A DNA stretch of 64,000 nt. Source: a virus. Below are positions 54,189 to 61,895 of this stretch, piece by piece; position 1 is the stretch's first letter, and every line of letters begins with the position of its first letter. A model generated the notes under the pieces. The model made no database searches and was not told the origin of the DNA. It worked only from the letters and a program-made list of their open reading frames with translations. The position numbers were made by a program, and so were the translations under genes. The stretch lies in the IMG/VR virus record IMGVR_UViG_3300022839_000011, positions 24,701-88,700 of that record; one strand, written 5' to 3'.

Positions 54189-54626
54189 TTATGGCGAATC
54201 TTTTGGGTTCTTGGCAGGGCTTACCTGAATAATTTGTAGGATAAGGTTTAGGTGTCTCTCAGCCCAAGATAAAGTGTCGTCTTTATCCATGCTGGAAACC
54301 CAAATACGACCTGCCTCAGTGTCCCAACGGGACCACTTTTCAATGGCGTGTGTTTGGCAACCTACCTGTAGTGTGTCATGAGTATAGCCTACTTGCCACT
54401 TATCAATCTGCATAGTCTTTAGGTAAACCATATCCCCGTAAGCTCGTAGATCGGCACACTCAAGATCGGCACCAATAAGATCAGCACCACGAAGACTTGC
54501 ATCACGAAGATCAGCATCACGAAGATCAGCATCACGAAGATTGGCACCAAGAAGATTGGCACCACGAAGATTGGCACCACTAAGATTGGCGTTTGGACCG
54601 ATTGCGTAACCATTAACGATATTCAT
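54189..54626 (-). CDS. Pentapeptide-repeat protein
   Basis: 145 residues. Residues 13-57 are tandem A(D/N)LxG/R pentapeptides ([20 protein letters not shown] and on), which form a right-handed beta-helix; some such proteins mimic DNA and protect topoisomerases. The C-terminal 75 residues are a different domain with Trp-rich sequence ([20 protein letters not shown]) seen in other pentapeptide phage proteins. Shares the start [15 protein letters not shown] with 62199-62381. Confidence 0.8.
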   Translation of the reverse strand: MNIVNGYAIGPNANLSGANLRGANLLGANLRDADLRDADLRDASLRGADLIGADLECADLRAYGDMVYLKTMQIDKWQVGYTHDTLQVGCQTHAIEKWSRWDTEAGRIWVSSMDKDDTLSWAERHLNLILQIIQVSPAKNPKDSP

Positions 54627-54693
54627 TGTATATACCCTTTGCTTTGTTTCAATTCTTTATCTCACAATTCTCTATGTGAGTCAATCGCTAAAT

Positions 54694-55413
54694 TCATTTT
54701 GCTAAATTTTCTTTTTGTAGATGAATTAATTGTTTCCAAGTATCACGCCAATCAACAACCTGATAACTATTTTTTATTATTTTTGCAAGTGGTTCATCAT
54801 TTCCACCCTGTTCCATCTTGTCACCAAAAAAATAAAGATTGTCATACTTCATATCAAAGTCTACAATTATTTGACCTTTATCCCAACCAGTAGGATGAAT
54901 ATCAATACCAGTATCACCACCTACTGTAGCGGTTATAAACTCAAATTTTTCGTTGATGGCGGCAGCAATGTTTTTACGTTCTTTATGGGCAGTATCCCAT
55001 TTAACGTAAATTTCTCTGTCAGATATAGAAGCACCGCGACCAACAATACTAAAATTAATCATGCCAGTTCTTTGTTCTATATGGTGCCCTTGCCTAATAG
55101 GAAATTTGCTTTCAGCAAGCCAATAATTTAAAGTATGAAAAATTTCTTTAGGAGCTTTCCATATTTTTTCGCGTATCAATAACTCATTGTATCTTACTTC
55201 GTTCCCTGCACAATTATATACATAAATTGGCAAACGTAGCAAGTATTCACCTAATTGCTCTTGTGTTTTTGTATAATCGCTACCAGTCACAATATAGACT
55301 TTGTTATCGATGCAAAATTTCACAAAAAAATCTTTAAAATTGTCATCTATAGATTTGCGGCTTGGTGTTAGTGTCCCATCTACGTCAAAAATAAACTTAT
55401 TCGTTTTGACCAT
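54694..55413 (-). CDS. Phosphomannomutase-like HAD hydrolase
   Basis: 239 residues. HAD motif I is FDVDGTLTPSR (nucleophile and acid Asp), motif II IVTGSD, and the C-terminal motif FFGDKMEQGGNDEPLAK is characteristic of eukaryote-type phosphomannomutases, as is NFSIVGRGASISDREIYVKWD in the cap. It would interconvert mannose-6- and mannose-1-phosphate, supplying sugar nucleotides, or dephosphorylate a sugar. The eukaryotic-type family is rare in bacteria but found in some large phages. Confidence 0.85.
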   Translation of the reverse strand: MVKTNKFIFDVDGTLTPSRKSIDDNFKDFFVKFCIDNKVYIVTGSDYTKTQEQLGEYLLRLPIYVYNCAGNEVRYNELLIREKIWKAPKEIFHTLNYWLAESKFPIRQGHHIEQRTGMINFSIVGRGASISDREIYVKWDTAHKERKNIAAAINEKFEFITATVGGDTGIDIHPTGWDKGQIIVDFDMKYDNLYFFGDKMEQGGNDEPLAKIIKNSYQVVDWRDTWKQLIHLQKENLAK

Positions 55414-55570
55414 TTACCATTTCCAAATACGAATAGAACAATGCTATGACAGCATTGTTCTCTACTAATTCACTATGGCGTTCGCCATTACGAAACCAAA
55501 AAGTTGGTCTATCGTTATTCATTGGGTCATACTCTATTGACCATTTGTCATCAATTTTTAGAATTTTCAT
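55397..55570 (-). CDS. Small hypothetical protein (57 residues)
   Basis: 57 residues from the ATG at 55570, with AGGGA nine bases upstream. MKILKIDDKWSIEYDPMNND then a helix ending YSYLEMVNGQNE. Overlaps the HAD gene by 17 bases. Unknown function. Confidence 0.5.
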   Translation of the reverse strand: MKILKIDDKWSIEYDPMNNDRPTFWFRNGERHSELVENNAVIALFYSYLEMVNGQNE

Positions 55571-55612
55571 TGCACTATTCCCTAATGTAGCATTCACGCA
55601 TAAAATCAGATA

Positions 55613-55978
55613 TCACCTTGTGATTTTTTCAATGTAACCTGCCCCAATATTTTCAGAATCAAAAGAGTTGAAGAAATCTACAAAATTATAAACTTCTTTG
55701 GTTATCATAAAACGATGGGGTATTGAAGAAAGACCAATTTGTCCGCATACAGGGGGGTCAACCATAAGATGTAGAACGCCGTTATACACACCTGCCGAAA
55801 AACTATGTCTTGGATATCTTTTCTTCCAAATTTCAAGCTGCTTGATAATAATTTTAGTCAAGCCTGTATTAACTTTGTTGCGCAAATTTTCAATGCCAAT
55901 TTCAACGTCATCTTGTAATTTTAGTTGTGCTGCACTTAAAGCATGATACTGATTTTTTGGCATCATTAATCCTTTCAA
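55613..55978 (-). CDS. Hypothetical protein (121 residues)
   Basis: 121 residues, or 116 from the second or third ATG. A helical N-terminal half (AAQLKLQDDVEIGIENLRNK) precedes a beta unit (HSFSAGVYNGVLHLMVDPPV). Resembles conserved phage proteins of unknown role. Belongs to the run of early genes starting at the promoter 56110-56138. Confidence 0.55.
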   Translation of the reverse strand: MKGLMMPKNQYHALSAAQLKLQDDVEIGIENLRNKVNTGLTKIIIKQLEIWKKRYPRHSFSAGVYNGVLHLMVDPPVCGQIGLSSIPHRFMITKEVYNFVDFFNSFDSENIGAGYIEKITR

Positions 55979-56109
55979 GTAGTAATATATTGTGATACTA
56001 TGCCTATGTCGGCTTTGAGCCGTACTTGATTATATATCATATTTTCATGCCTTGTATTTCAGAAGGTATTGGTGTTGCATTGTATAATACTCCGTTTATT
56101 TCAAGTTTT

Positions 56110-56138
56110 ACAATACACAGTAATCGTGTTCATGTCAA
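56110..56138 (-). promoter_or_regulatory. Early promoter
   Basis: Minus strand TTGACA (56133-56138), 17-base spacer, TATTGT (56110-56115), overlapping the 3' end of a small membrane gene. Confidence 0.65.
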
Positions 56139-56326
56139 CCAAAAAGATATACACCAGAAGCAGCCCACATAGCAAGCAGGAGACTTACTTTCCAGAAGCA
56201 AAATTCACTTGCCCGTATGTCATTTTTTTTGAAAAAATACCTGTCGGCAATACTGACAAAAATAACCAAAAGAATTGACAAGGTCGAAAGAGCAAACACA
56301 GAAGAGGCTAAGATAATACTGAACAT
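56135..56326 (-). CDS. Small membrane protein (63 residues)
   Basis: 63 residues with two hydrophobic segments (about 3-25 SIILASSVFALSTLSILLVI and 46-62) and a basic loop, so two spans are likely with both ends on one side. Ends adjacent to a promoter. Unknown role. Confidence 0.5.
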   Translation of the reverse strand: MFSIILASSVFALSTLSILLVIFVSIADRYFFKKNDIRASEFCFWKVSLLLAMWAASGVYLFG

Positions 56327-56491
56327 TTATTTTGTTCCTTCATTAGATCGTTTCAATTCATTTTTTAGAGTGGCAACAAGCGCAGGCACCAACTGCATGT
56401 TGATGCATAATAGCAGATCGGATTCCAGATTATCAAAAGGTCCGTCCCATACTTCCAGACACCCAGATTTGTTTCTTGTGTTAAATCTCAT
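56327..56491 (-). CDS. Small hypothetical protein (54 residues)
   Basis: 54 residues from the ATG at 56491 (AGGGA upstream). MRFNTRNKSGCLEVWDGPFD then LLLCINMQLVPALVATLKNE. Overlaps the next upstream gene by 11 bases. Function unknown. Confidence 0.5.
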   Translation of the reverse strand: MRFNTRNKSGCLEVWDGPFDNLESDLLLCINMQLVPALVATLKNELKRSNEGTK

Positions 56492-56684
56492 GATATCCCT
56501 TATCGTAATATGTTGCACGCTCGTATGACGAAAGGTCATTTAGCGAAAGATAATCGGACTCTGTAAAGCCTTCAATGTCAACGCCTTCACCAAACCCAAC
56601 GAGGTTGTTCTCACTGTCGAAGCAGGAATACCCATAACTGTCATATCCGTTTTCATACGTTATCAATACAACTACACGAGTCAT
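56481..56684 (-). CDS. Small acidic protein (67 residues)
   Basis: 67 residues, acidic and Tyr-rich (ENGYDSYGYSCFDSENNLVG, FTESDYLSLNDLSSYERATY). Could be a small inhibitor. Overlaps 56327-56491. No family recognised. Confidence 0.5.
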   Translation of the reverse strand: MTRVVVLITYENGYDSYGYSCFDSENNLVGFGEGVDIEGFTESDYLSLNDLSSYERATYYDKGYHEI

Positions 56685-56699
56685 AAGTCAATAACAATA

Positions 56700-57026
56700 T
56701 CACTTTTCTAATATTATTTTTGACAAATCCCAAAGTGTTGCCTTGTAGTCGTCTAGTTCCACTGATACCATTGTAACAATCTTATCTGGGGAAGTTTTTG
56801 ACCATCCCCGCATCACACGATATTCAATATTTACTTTTGAAACTGTACCGGATATTCGCTTTGGTGTGTTTTCTTCTGGAAGCTGAAGATGCTTTGGGTA
56901 TACAGAAGGCATATCTAACCAATAGTATACCTGATCACCAACTCTTGGTATGATGTTAGAATATACTGTAACTGACACATCATCATCTTTAGAATCATAC
57001 AGGTGTATACTTGTAGTTTCATTCAT
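56700..57026 (-). CDS. Hypothetical protein (108 residues)
   Basis: 108 residues, beta-rich: SVTVYSNIIPRVGDQVYYWL then VSKVNIEYRVMRGWSKTSPD and VSVELDDYKATLWDLSK. Possibly an SH3- or OB-like small domain. Its ATG overlaps the stop of the frameshifted gene upstream (TGATG), so the two were an operon. Function unknown. Confidence 0.55.
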   Translation of the reverse strand: MNETTSIHLYDSKDDDVSVTVYSNIIPRVGDQVYYWLDMPSVYPKHLQLPEENTPKRISGTVSKVNIEYRVMRGWSKTSPDKIVTMVSVELDDYKATLWDLSKIILEK

Positions 57027-57257
57027 CAGTAAATCCTATCTGAATTAATTTGTCTCTTTACAAATTCTTGATATTGTGAAGGGTGCATATATATCGTTTT
57101 GCCTTCTATTATAAAAATTGATGGCATTTCAGTAAATTGTGGTCCAAGTTTTTTGTCAATTTTTTATAAAGTCTGGACGATCTTTTTTTATTTGGCCAGT
57201 TTTCTTTACGTTCTATTGCTGCTTCTGTTATGACAATATCTAGACCCAAATATCTCA
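57026..57257 (-). pseudogene. Frameshifted small gene
   Basis: Starts ATG at 57257 (MRYLGLDIVITEAAIERKEN) and ends in another frame with TEMPSIFIIEGKTIYMHPSQ ... RQINSDRIY at 57026. Two shifts next to A-runs (near 57170 and 57190) are needed to join the parts. The C-terminal part keeps the stop/start overlap with the next gene, so the shifts are recent or are sequence errors. Confidence 0.55.
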
Positions 57258-57593
57258 TTCTTTTTCCTTTAATTTTTGGTCATTACAAACCAAAACAGAC
57301 CTAATTTTTTCCACGATCCAATCATAAACTGGGTCATCTGGATCTTCCTTATATTCTGGGGCATTTAGTCCATACCCATCAAGAATATACTCTAACGCAT
57401 TTTTATAAATGTCTTCCCGCGCTTTAGATTCGGTTTCAATGGCATTTCGAAACCAAGTCTCTAGAAAATCCCTATCATATGATACCCTTGGGCCAGCTTC
57501 ATATCCTGCTGGATAATCTACTTCTGCTTCGCACATTGTTTCTTCAACACATTGCATAAGGACTGTAATAATTTTTGTGTGTTCTTTTTCCAT
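57255..57593 (-). CDS. Hypothetical acidic protein (112 residues)
   Basis: 112 residues, acidic, helical: MQCVEETMCEAEVDYPAGYE and DDPVYDWIVEKIRSVLVCND. Overlaps the frameshifted gene by three bases. Function unknown. Part of the early small-gene run between 55.4 and 59.9 kb. Confidence 0.5.
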   Translation of the reverse strand: MEKEHTKIITVLMQCVEETMCEAEVDYPAGYEAGPRVSYDRDFLETWFRNAIETESKAREDIYKNALEYILDGYGLNAPEYKEDPDDPVYDWIVEKIRSVLVCNDQKLKEKE

Positions 57594-57594
57594 A

Positions 57595-57888
57595 TCAGTT
57601 TTCCTCTAATGCTTTAATAGTAAGATCCATAAGTTCGTAACCATAATTTAGCCCACTATCTGCAGGCTCGTGTCCACAATCCATTGCACTTCCATGATTG
57701 ATCATATCATTACCACAACAACAAACACCCGTTGCCATTGAAGTGTTTTCATATTCAATTTTCCACATATACAAAACATTTTTGAGTAAATCTTCTTTTT
57801 CTTTCAAAATTGAGATTTCTTTTCTCATGCTGTTATTTGTATCTTGTAACAATTCTGATAGATTTTTATAATGATTCATCAATGTCAT
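57595..57888 (-). CDS. Coiled-coil protein with Cys/His cluster (97 residues)
   Basis: 97 residues. Residues 1-55 form a coiled coil; then GVCCCGNDMINHGSAMDCGH suggests a zinc site with Cys and His residues. Overlaps the zinc-ribbon gene upstream by 23 bases. A nucleic-acid or protein-binding role is possible. Confidence 0.55.
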   Translation of the reverse strand: MTLMNHYKNLSELLQDTNNSMRKEISILKEKEDLLKNVLYMWKIEYENTSMATGVCCCGNDMINHGSAMDCGHEPADSGLNYGYELMDLTIKALEEN

Positions 57889-58207
57889 CTGTACTCTCCA
57901 TGATTTCCATTTGTAATATTTTTTGATAATCTAAAGCAGATTGCATATCTTCAAATGTAGCTTTTCTTCTAAGACCACACACCTTACATTCACCTTCTGT
58001 GTATTTTATTGGTCTTGTGAATGTTGGGTGCCAATCATGCGCAGAGCCATTCAAACAATCGGCTTTTTCTGGTTCATAGTGTATGGTAATACTGGTTCGA
58101 TATATGAAAATCATACCACACGACTCACATTCATAGTCGTGTATTTCATCTTCTTCACAATTTACATTATCAACATCACAAACATATTCACAATATGGGC
58201 ATTCCAT
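57866..58207 (-). CDS. Zinc-ribbon protein (113 residues)
   Basis: 113 residues with two Cys-pair sites: MECPYCEYVC and YECESCGMIF at the N-terminus form one ribbon, and GECKVCGLRRKA a further half ribbon. The C-terminus is helical and acidic. Such small ribbons often bind RNA polymerase or DNA in phage early proteins. Two bases separate it from the next gene. Confidence 0.6.
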   Translation of the reverse strand: MECPYCEYVCDVDNVNCEEDEIHDYECESCGMIFIYRTSITIHYEPEKADCLNGSAHDWHPTFTRPIKYTEGECKVCGLRRKATFEDMQSALDYQKILQMEIMESTDDIDESL

Positions 58208-58208
58208 A

Positions 58209-58400
58209 CTATTTACTTTCTACATTGTTCTTTCGGAAATCGCAGTATAATTCCCAAACAGTTAGAAGAATTCCAAGAAATACACCAAAGAAAATGCCAA
58301 TGATAAGAGGAAAAGACATTCCGATAATAATCACATTTAACATAACGTATGCCATCATAGAAGCAAACACAAAGTCATACCATTTCATAATCAACCTCAC
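58209..58400 (-). CDS. Small membrane protein (63 residues)
   Basis: 63 residues, with hydrophobic segments at about 8-27 and 30-50 (FPLIIGIFFGVFLGILLTVW). Overlaps the upstream gene by 26 bases. An early promoter lies inside that upstream gene (58453-58481). Function unknown. Confidence 0.5.
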   Translation of the reverse strand: MRLIMKWYDFVFASMMAYVMLNVIIIGMSFPLIIGIFFGVFLGILLTVWELYCDFRKNNVESK

Positions 58401-58629
58401 TTAATAATTGTGCGACACGAACCAAATTATTAGCCCATGTTCCTTTTATATTAACATAGTATAACGTATCTGTGTTGTCAAGAACTTTTTCGGTATTGAA
58501 ATCAAATAAAATTTCGTCTTCCATCAACAGTTTTAAAAAATTACGAATTTGTACCTCATCACGGAAATAAAATTCTAGTTCCCAGTTGCATACACTTGCT
58601 CTATCTAAATTTTTATCTCTGACAGTCAA
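58375..58629 (-). CDS. Hypothetical protein (84 residues)
   Basis: 84 residues. Strands WELEFYFRDEVQIRNFLKLL and YYVNIKGTWANNLVRVAQLL suggest an alpha/beta sandwich similar to ferredoxin-like folds. An internal promoter (TTGACA 58476-58481, TATGTT 58453-58458) serves the next gene. Unknown function. Confidence 0.5.
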   Translation of the reverse strand: MTVRDKNLDRASVCNWELEFYFRDEVQIRNFLKLLMEDEILFDFNTEKVLDNTDTLYYVNIKGTWANNLVRVAQLLSEVDYEMV

Positions 58630-58641
58630 CTTATTTCTCCT

Positions 58642-58995
58642 TTATTTTCTATCAAACTTCAATTTTTCGATGTATTTATCAGCTTCATCTTTCGTAAGAA
58701 ACCAATTATGTAGATATGAATCATCTTCTTCTGGCCAAACTTGACCATCTGGATATTTAAAATGATATGAATTTAGGTGATCTTCGTCAAATCTTATAGT
58801 TCCTTTTTTTGAAAACCAAGCCATTCCGCAATATTCTGTAACTACAATCTCATATTCCCAATTATCTCTGTCATATCTATACCATTCAATGCCATCTACA
58901 TCTACCATCGTAAACTTCACTTTTTTAAATGAATTATTGATTTCTTTGACATTGTATACTTTATCGCCAAGAACCATGCTTTCGAAATTTACCAT
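58642..58995 (-). CDS. Hypothetical protein (117 residues)
   Basis: 117 residues. Contains YRYDRDNWEYEIVVTEYCGM, then FDEDHLNSYHFKYPDGQVWP. Acidic and aromatic. Resembles small proteins next to similar early genes, including the 59026-59448 product. No function assigned. Confidence 0.5.
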   Translation of the reverse strand: MVNFESMVLGDKVYNVKEINNSFKKVKFTMVDVDGIEWYRYDRDNWEYEIVVTEYCGMAWFSKKGTIRFDEDHLNSYHFKYPDGQVWPEEDDSYLHNWFLTKDEADKYIEKLKFDRK

Positions 58996-59025
58996 AATAT
59001 CCCTCTTTTAGTTAATTTATAGGTG

Positions 59026-59448
59026 TTAAATCGTCTGGTTATACTTTTTTTGTAATTCCAAGAAATGCTCGTACTCTGCACGCTTTTTTTCTTGATCATA
59101 GGCATCTTTACGGTGTTTTTTTTCTTCAGCCGCAGACTTTTTTCTTTCTTCGTAATTTGCCAAATACGATGTTGGTTCGGCAAAATTTAAAAAACTTAAA
59201 GCATATTCTTTTTCCGTGCTTTCTTCTTTACTATATCTATATCTCGTATAGAATATACTGTGAACAGTGATATAGTCTTCATCGAATTCAAACCTGTCAT
59301 ATGTATAAATATTATGATACTTCTCGTCGCTGTATTTTTCATCAATTTTTTCAATACTTTTAATGATGTATTCTGCCTGCTGGGCAATTTTAAAGTATTG
59401 TTCTTGGAAATTTTTAATTTCGTTTACGTTCATTTCTCCAAACTCCAT
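59026..59448 (-). CDS. Hypothetical coiled-coil-tailed protein (140 residues)
   Basis: 140 residues. The N-terminus is helical (VNEIKNFQEQYFKIAQQAEY), the middle beta (YDRFEFDEDYITVHSIFYTR), and the last 40 residues are a charged helix (ERKKSAAEEKKHRKDAYDQE). Starts inside the end of the 138-residue gene upstream (19-base overlap). Unknown role. Confidence 0.5.
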   Translation of the reverse strand: MEFGEMNVNEIKNFQEQYFKIAQQAEYIIKSIEKIDEKYSDEKYHNIYTYDRFEFDEDYITVHSIFYTRYRYSKEESTEKEYALSFLNFAEPTSYLANYEERKKSAAEEKKHRKDAYDQEKKRAEYEHFLELQKKYNQTI

Positions 59449-59846
59449 TGTGAATTGTCACGCATTTCTTCATAAGCAGCAGCTTTTTCTTGGTAGTAAA
59501 CTATCAAAGTTGCATTCATTGTAATCTCTTCCTTGGTTAAGCTACCTTCGCCGTTCGTTGCCATTAACATAAGTGCTTTCAGATGGCAGCTGGTAATTGC
59601 ATCTTGAAACAGATACCCTACCATAAGGGGGTCTTTGTACTTAATAGTAACAAAGCTTTGTTCTTGGGCGCAATGGCTGTTTGCTTTTTGTTTGGCTTCT
59701 TCTAATGTGAACCCATGACCCAGAGAAAGATCATCGAAATCTACCAGAAATCCATCATCAAACTTAATTAGAGTATAGGCACCACTGGAATAATGTGCTC
59801 CGCCATTTTCTTCCCATACTAGTTCTTTGAACTTGTTTTCGGTCAT
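59430..59846 (-). CDS. Hypothetical protein (138 residues)
   Basis: 138 residues. MTENKFKELVWEENGGAHYS then FTLEEAKQKANSHCAQEQSF, and a helical C-terminus. First gene after the early promoter at 59884-59912, so it is the head of the small-gene run reading left. No family recognised. Confidence 0.5.
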   Translation of the reverse strand: MTENKFKELVWEENGGAHYSSGAYTLIKFDDGFLVDFDDLSLGHGFTLEEAKQKANSHCAQEQSFVTIKYKDPLMVGYLFQDAITSCHLKALMLMATNGEGSLTKEEITMNATLIVYYQEKAAAYEEMRDNSQWSLEK

Positions 59847-59883
59847 TTCTATACCTTTTTTTCTATCAGAGTACTTATGGTTA

Positions 59884-59912
59884 TGTATAAACTACAGAGT
59901 TGTATTTGTCAA
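59884..59912 (-). promoter_or_regulatory. Early promoter
   Basis: Minus strand TTGACA (59907-59912), 17-base spacer, TATACA (59884-59889), between two genes. Confidence 0.75.
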
Positions 59913-59918
59913 CAACCT

Positions 59919-60371
59919 TTATACATTAGTGTCGGGTTTCCAGAGTTTAGCGTATTTCAAAACATTGGGCAATTGAGTGCCGTCTGGATATGGACAAACG
60001 ATTGCGCAACTTTTTTGCGCACCCAGTGTAGTATTTTCATGACCCAGATACACATCAGGTAGTGCAGCAATCTTATCAAATTCTTTTTGGTTTACCCGAA
60101 CAGTAACTTTCTTGAATGAGTTTTCGAGCCAATCAATATATGCAGGGTATTTCGGCAATCCCAACATACGAAAATCGGTGCTGTTGCTGAGAAGGTTGAC
60201 TTCCGAAAACATAATATGCGCTGCAAGAACAGCATGAGCAACCAGAGTTGGAGTCATGTAGTCTGGGAATTCATCAAGAACAGCAATGTAAAGTTTACTC
60301 ATTTTCACTTCCTCAACTTTTAACTCTACAAAATCAGTTTCTTGGGCAATACGAGCAACAGTAGCATCCAT
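59919..60371 (-). CDS. Conserved phage protein, possibly PTH2-like
   Basis: 150 residues; an internal ATG (MSKLYIAVLDEFPDYMTPTL) at residue 24 starts the conserved part. VAHAVLAAHIMF, WLENSFKKVTVRVNQKEFDK and GHENTTLGAQKSCAIVCPYP follow. The order (strand, helix with A-H, W-x-x-x-x-x-K-K-V-x-V-x-V, strand) recalls peptidyl-tRNA hydrolase II, and the protein is conserved among T4-like phages. If correct it would recycle peptidyl-tRNAs, relevant beside a phage tmRNA. The assignment is tentative. Confidence 0.6.
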   Translation of the reverse strand: MDATVARIAQETDFVELKVEEVKMSKLYIAVLDEFPDYMTPTLVAHAVLAAHIMFSEVNLLSNSTDFRMLGLPKYPAYIDWLENSFKKVTVRVNQKEFDKIAALPDVYLGHENTTLGAQKSCAIVCPYPDGTQLPNVLKYAKLWKPDTNV

Positions 60372-60404
60372 GGCAATTCTCCTTTGTCTACTGGGTATAG
60401 TATC

Positions 60405-60446
60405 AATATATATTGATTCTCAGCAAATGTCAAACTTTTATAAATA
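60405..60446. promoter_or_regulatory. Divergent early (left) and late (right) promoters
   Basis: Minus strand TTGACA (60428-60433) and TATATT (60405-60410), spacer 17, for the gene at 60371. Plus strand TATAAATA (60439-60446), 33 bases before the ATG at 60479. Confidence 0.75.
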
Positions 60447-60478
60447 GAAGAAGAAATTAACCAGCATGGAGAAAAATA

Positions 60479-60886
60479 ATGTCAAACCCACTACTTAGAA
60501 CAATAATTTTTGAAATGGTAGGCGACTACCTAAATGAATCGCACGAAGATTATTTGGTTAAATCTATCTTCGAAGAAGTTTCTTCTGAAACTTGGGACGC
60601 AATCCAAGAAGCAATTTTGAATGAGTTGAGCCCCAAAACACTTGAAAAATACAGGAAAAAAGCTGGTAAACAAGCTGAAAAAGCTTGGGATACAATGAAG
60701 ACACAGCAAAGAGTATCTGCAAGAGCAGATTCAAGTGGTTTTAAGTACCCAAAAGGTAGCGGAGTCAGAACCGATTATGATCAAAAATCATCAGACGCTT
60801 GGGCAAAAGCTAGAGCCGCAGAAAAGTTGCATGACAAAAGAGGTGATGGTTATAATCTAGCTGGTAAAAAGCTGGAAACAAAATAA
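60479..60886 (+). CDS. Small probable internal head protein (second plus-strand late unit)
   Basis: 135 residues, with GGAG seven bases upstream. Leader RTIIFEMVGDYLNES matches 40167-40496 and ends in LNE-S. Residues 15-60 are acidic, then a basic tail (YRKKAGKQAEKAWDTMKTQQ, SDAWAKARAAEKLHDKRGDG). It has a late promoter and a terminator of its own, is alone on the plus strand, and therefore looks like a small late moron-like cassette. Confidence 0.6.
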   Translation: MSNPLLRTIIFEMVGDYLNESHEDYLVKSIFEEVSSETWDAIQEAILNELSPKTLEKYRKKAGKQAEKAWDTMKTQQRVSARADSSGFKYPKGSGVRTDYDQKSSDAWAKARAAEKLHDKRGDGYNLAGKKLETK

Positions 60887-60901
60887 ATTTATTAATCTAA
60901 G

Positions 60902-60926
60902 AAAAAGGAGCCAAATCTCCTTTTTC
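60902..60926 (+). terminator. Intrinsic terminator of the plus-strand late unit
   Basis: Nine-pair stem AAAAAGGAG/CTCCTTTTT with a six-base loop and a T-run, 16 bases after the stop codon. Confidence 0.9.
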
Positions 60927-60930
60927 TTTA

Positions 60931-61034
60931 TCAATTATTTTGTTCGGTGCTAACTATAAAGTCTTCGAGTGTCATCATATCGTGATCAGAGTCAGCACCA
61001 TTGTACCAGTACTCGCAATATACATTTTAGTCAT
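60931..61034 (-). pseudogene. Frameshifted very small gene
   Basis: From the ATG at 61034 the frame closes after 19 codons, while another frame gives VYCEYWYNGADSDHDMMTLE DFIVSTEQNN style sequence ending at 60931 and similar to the end of the next gene (MSLDDFTIVSES). One extra A in the AAAA run near 61026 would join them. Damaged duplicate or sequence error. Confidence 0.5.
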
Positions 61035-61042
61035 AATGGGCC

Positions 61043-61234
61043 TCAACTTTCAGATACAATTGTAAAATCATCTAATGACATGGCAGTAGTAAAGTCTCGA
61101 AATCTTGAATGTGAAGTAAATTTTACACCAATTTCAATTTTGTGATTATAGGGGTGTGCTTTGTAGCCCCCGCCTCTACCGTTTGTTGTTATAGTATACA
61201 ACATGTTATTTTTTGTATATCGAAATATTTTCAT
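61043..61234 (-). CDS. Small hypothetical protein (63 residues)
   Basis: 63 residues. MKIFRYTKNNMLYTITTNGR then GYKAHPYNHKIEIGVKFTSH, with a tail similar to the frameshifted neighbour. Beta-rich small protein; appears to be one of a small paralogous set with 61245-61454 in size and position. Unknown function. Confidence 0.5.
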   Translation of the reverse strand: MKIFRYTKNNMLYTITTNGRGGGYKAHPYNHKIEIGVKFTSHSRFRDFTTAMSLDDFTIVSES

Positions 61235-61244
61235 AATATCATCC

Positions 61245-61454
61245 TTAGTCTATATAGATGGTATATCCGCGCGATGCTGCTTCGTAATCTACTCGCACCT
61301 CGGAACCGTCGTCTTGAATCTTATATAACTGCACCGCATGATCGCTTTCTAATAGATCTGACATCTCGCTCTTGATATTTTCCAAGTTATCTGATACATA
61401 TGGCCTAATAGATACACCGCCGCCGTCATATCCTTGTGCTTTAATTCTATACAT
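61245..61454 (-). CDS. Small hypothetical protein (69 residues)
   Basis: 69 residues. MYRIKAQGYDGGGVSIRPYV then LLESDHAVQLYKIQDDGSEV and YTIYID. Similar two-layer layout to its neighbour. No family recognised. Confidence 0.5.
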   Translation of the reverse strand: MYRIKAQGYDGGGVSIRPYVSDNLENIKSEMSDLLESDHAVQLYKIQDDGSEVRVDYEAASRGYTIYID

Positions 61455-61493
61455 TATTTTTCCTAATCTACTAAGTTATATAGTCTCATGTCA

Positions 61494-61790
61494 TTAATAG
61501 TTAAAAATTCCGAACGGCCAGTTACCTTGTATACAGCCCATAGAATCAAAAACATAGGTTCTCGTTTCTGTGATAATTTCGACATCATTTTTATTGATGT
61601 TACCGTATTCTATTTGCTCACCAAGCATATTGACTACAGTATCTGAGTACACACGAATATTCAGAAAATCATTTACTTTGACTAATTCCAATACTTTTTC
61701 TACCAAAAGATTTGGCATAAGATTGAATTGCGTATCTGTATACTCTGTTTTCATATTTGGTTTTGCATTTCCGACATATACAGTAATCAT
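61494..61790 (-). CDS. Hypothetical protein (98 residues)
   Basis: 98 residues, MITVYVGNAKPNMKTEYTDT then KVNDFLNIRVYSDTVVNMLG, ending FDSMGCIQGNWPFGIFNY. Early promoter at 61815-61843. Function unknown. Confidence 0.5.
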   Translation of the reverse strand: MITVYVGNAKPNMKTEYTDTQFNLMPNLLVEKVLELVKVNDFLNIRVYSDTVVNMLGEQIEYGNINKNDVEIITETRTYVFDSMGCIQGNWPFGIFNY

Positions 61791-61814
61791 TTTGAACCTC
61801 TTTGTTTACAGTTT

Positions 61815-61843
61815 CTTATACAAGATATATATACCCATGTCAA
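61815..61843 (-). promoter_or_regulatory. Early promoter
   Basis: Minus strand TTGACA (61838-61843), 17-base spacer, TATAAG (61815-61820). Confidence 0.7.
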
Positions 61844-61895
61844 TCACTTATTGTCTTTTATTAATATAATTATGCGGCAGGACTGAAATTGGTCA

